Assembly (NCBI GenBank): GCA_944381395.1
Contig: CALWKY010000046.1
Span: forward strand, 26,808 to 90,807
Direction of reading: 5' to 3'
Source: an uncultured Lachnospiraceae bacterium
GTDB taxonomy: Bacteria > Bacillota > Clostridia > Lachnospirales > Anaerotignaceae
DNA: 64,000 bases
The translations under genes and the position numbers were made by a program. Every line of letters begins with the position of its first letter. The first letter of the stretch is position 1. The notes under the pieces are model-generated. The model saw only the letters and a program-made list of their open reading frames with translations, made no database searches and was not told the DNA's origin. Shown in pieces: positions 63,584-64,000 of this stretch.

Positions 63584-64000
63584 CTATGATAAGTCAAGTA
63601 ACACCGTTTGACCGGAAGGCACTTCTTCTCCTGCTTTTGGCAATTGGGAAGATACTACTTCTCCCTCCGCCTGTACAAAACCTTGTAAAGATGCCTCTTT
63701 CAGTTTTTTATTTGCCTCCTCCAATGTCAACCCTGTCACATCTGGTACGGTGGTGTATTCTTCTTTCGCTTTCTCTTCCTCATTCAAAATCCGTTCCACA
63801 CCCAAATAAGGCAGAATATTATTCATCAACTCTTTCATATAAGGTCCTACTACAGTACCGCCATAGTAAACGCCCTGAGGCTCATCAATAAGCATCAACG
63901 CCATCACGGTGGGCTTTTCTGCCGGTGCAAAGGCTAAGAAAGAAGCAATATACTTTCCACTTTTTCTGGGTAATTTTTCAGAAGTAGCTGTTTTGCCACC
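63584..64000 (-). CDS. PASTA-domain penicillin-binding protein (FtsI/SpoVD type), C-terminal part
   Basis: Only the last 138 residues lie in the window; the gene continues past 64000. The visible part ends a transpeptidase domain (GGKTATSEKLPRK, FAPAEKPTVMALMLIDEPQG, YYGGTVVGPYMKEL) followed by one PASTA domain (VPDVTGLTLEEANKKLKEA to the end). The KTG motif reads KTA here. Its place before murE marks it as the division or sporulation-specific transpeptidase. Confidence 0.88.
   Translation of the reverse strand, partial: GGKTATSEKLPRKSGKYIASFLAFAPAEKPTVMALMLIDEPQGVYYGGTVVGPYMKELMNNILPYLGVERILNEEEKAKEEYTTVPDVTGLTLEEANKKLKEASLQGFVQAEGEVVSSQLPKAGEEVPSGQTVLLDLS

Overview
The window is a stretch of low-to-moderate GC chromosome from an anaerobic member of the Firmicutes, probably class Clostridia. 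Supporting signs are strong AGGAGG ribosome-binding sites, T-box riboswitches, sigma-H, mini-RNase III, Rae1/YacP, RnpM/YlxR, a PASTA penicillin-binding protein, long U32 peptidases and an F-type ATP synthase whose c subunit carries a sodium-binding signature. DapF together with a MurE bearing the DNPR motif indicates meso-diaminopimelate peptidoglycan. No species can be named from sequence alone. Almost every gene lies on the minus strand, so operons read from high to low coordinates.

Layout. 0-7.4 kb: a small acidic membrane protein, a Nudix hydrolase, a PrsW-like membrane protease, and an operon zapA - U32 peptidase - FtsW/RodA-like glycosyltransferase - transpeptidase. 7.5-9.3 kb: pckA on the plus strand behind a promoter with three inverted repeats. 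9.4-9.8 kb: an 86-residue plus-strand protein whose promoter contains a LexA-type SOS box. 9.8-26 kb: a translation and RNA block (rimP-nusA-rnpM-ylxQ-infB-rbfA-nrnA-truB-ribF-EamA, then rpsO, pnp, an M16 peptidase, a DUF378 protein, dapF and hflX). 26-27 kb: a DUF554 membrane protein. 27-34.3 kb: a complete aromatic operon aroF-tyrA-aroB-aroA-aroC-pheA-aroQ, preceded by a Phe/Tyr-rich leader peptide and attenuator. 34.4-38.9 kb: a small accessory island with a decayed lipoprotein gene, a phage-type lysis cassette and a CI/Cro-like genetic switch, ending beside a tRNA-Thr gene. 39-45 kb: a Cys T-box and cysE-cysS-mrnC-rlmB-yacP-sigH, with ispF upstream. 45-46 kb: a lipoprotein of unknown function. 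46.4-53.9 kb: the atp operon. 54-57 kb: valS under a Val T-box. 57.1-64 kb: the division and cell-wall cluster (PASTA transpeptidase, cut by the window end, then murE-murF-mraY-murD-ftsW).

The most unusual parts are three. First, the aromatic operon has a ribosome-stalling attenuator (leader MHQNFAATAYFYFYRVD, a 13-bp antiterminator and a competing terminator), where a Firmicute would usually use a T-box or TRAP. Second, a self-contained switch-plus-lysis module (self-cleaving S24 repressor, Cro-like protein, holin, NlpC/P60 endolysin) has no phage structural, replication or integration genes and could be a domesticated SOS-inducible lysis device. Third, a small protein of unknown function is probably SOS-controlled. 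No CRISPR array, insertion sequence or integrase was seen.
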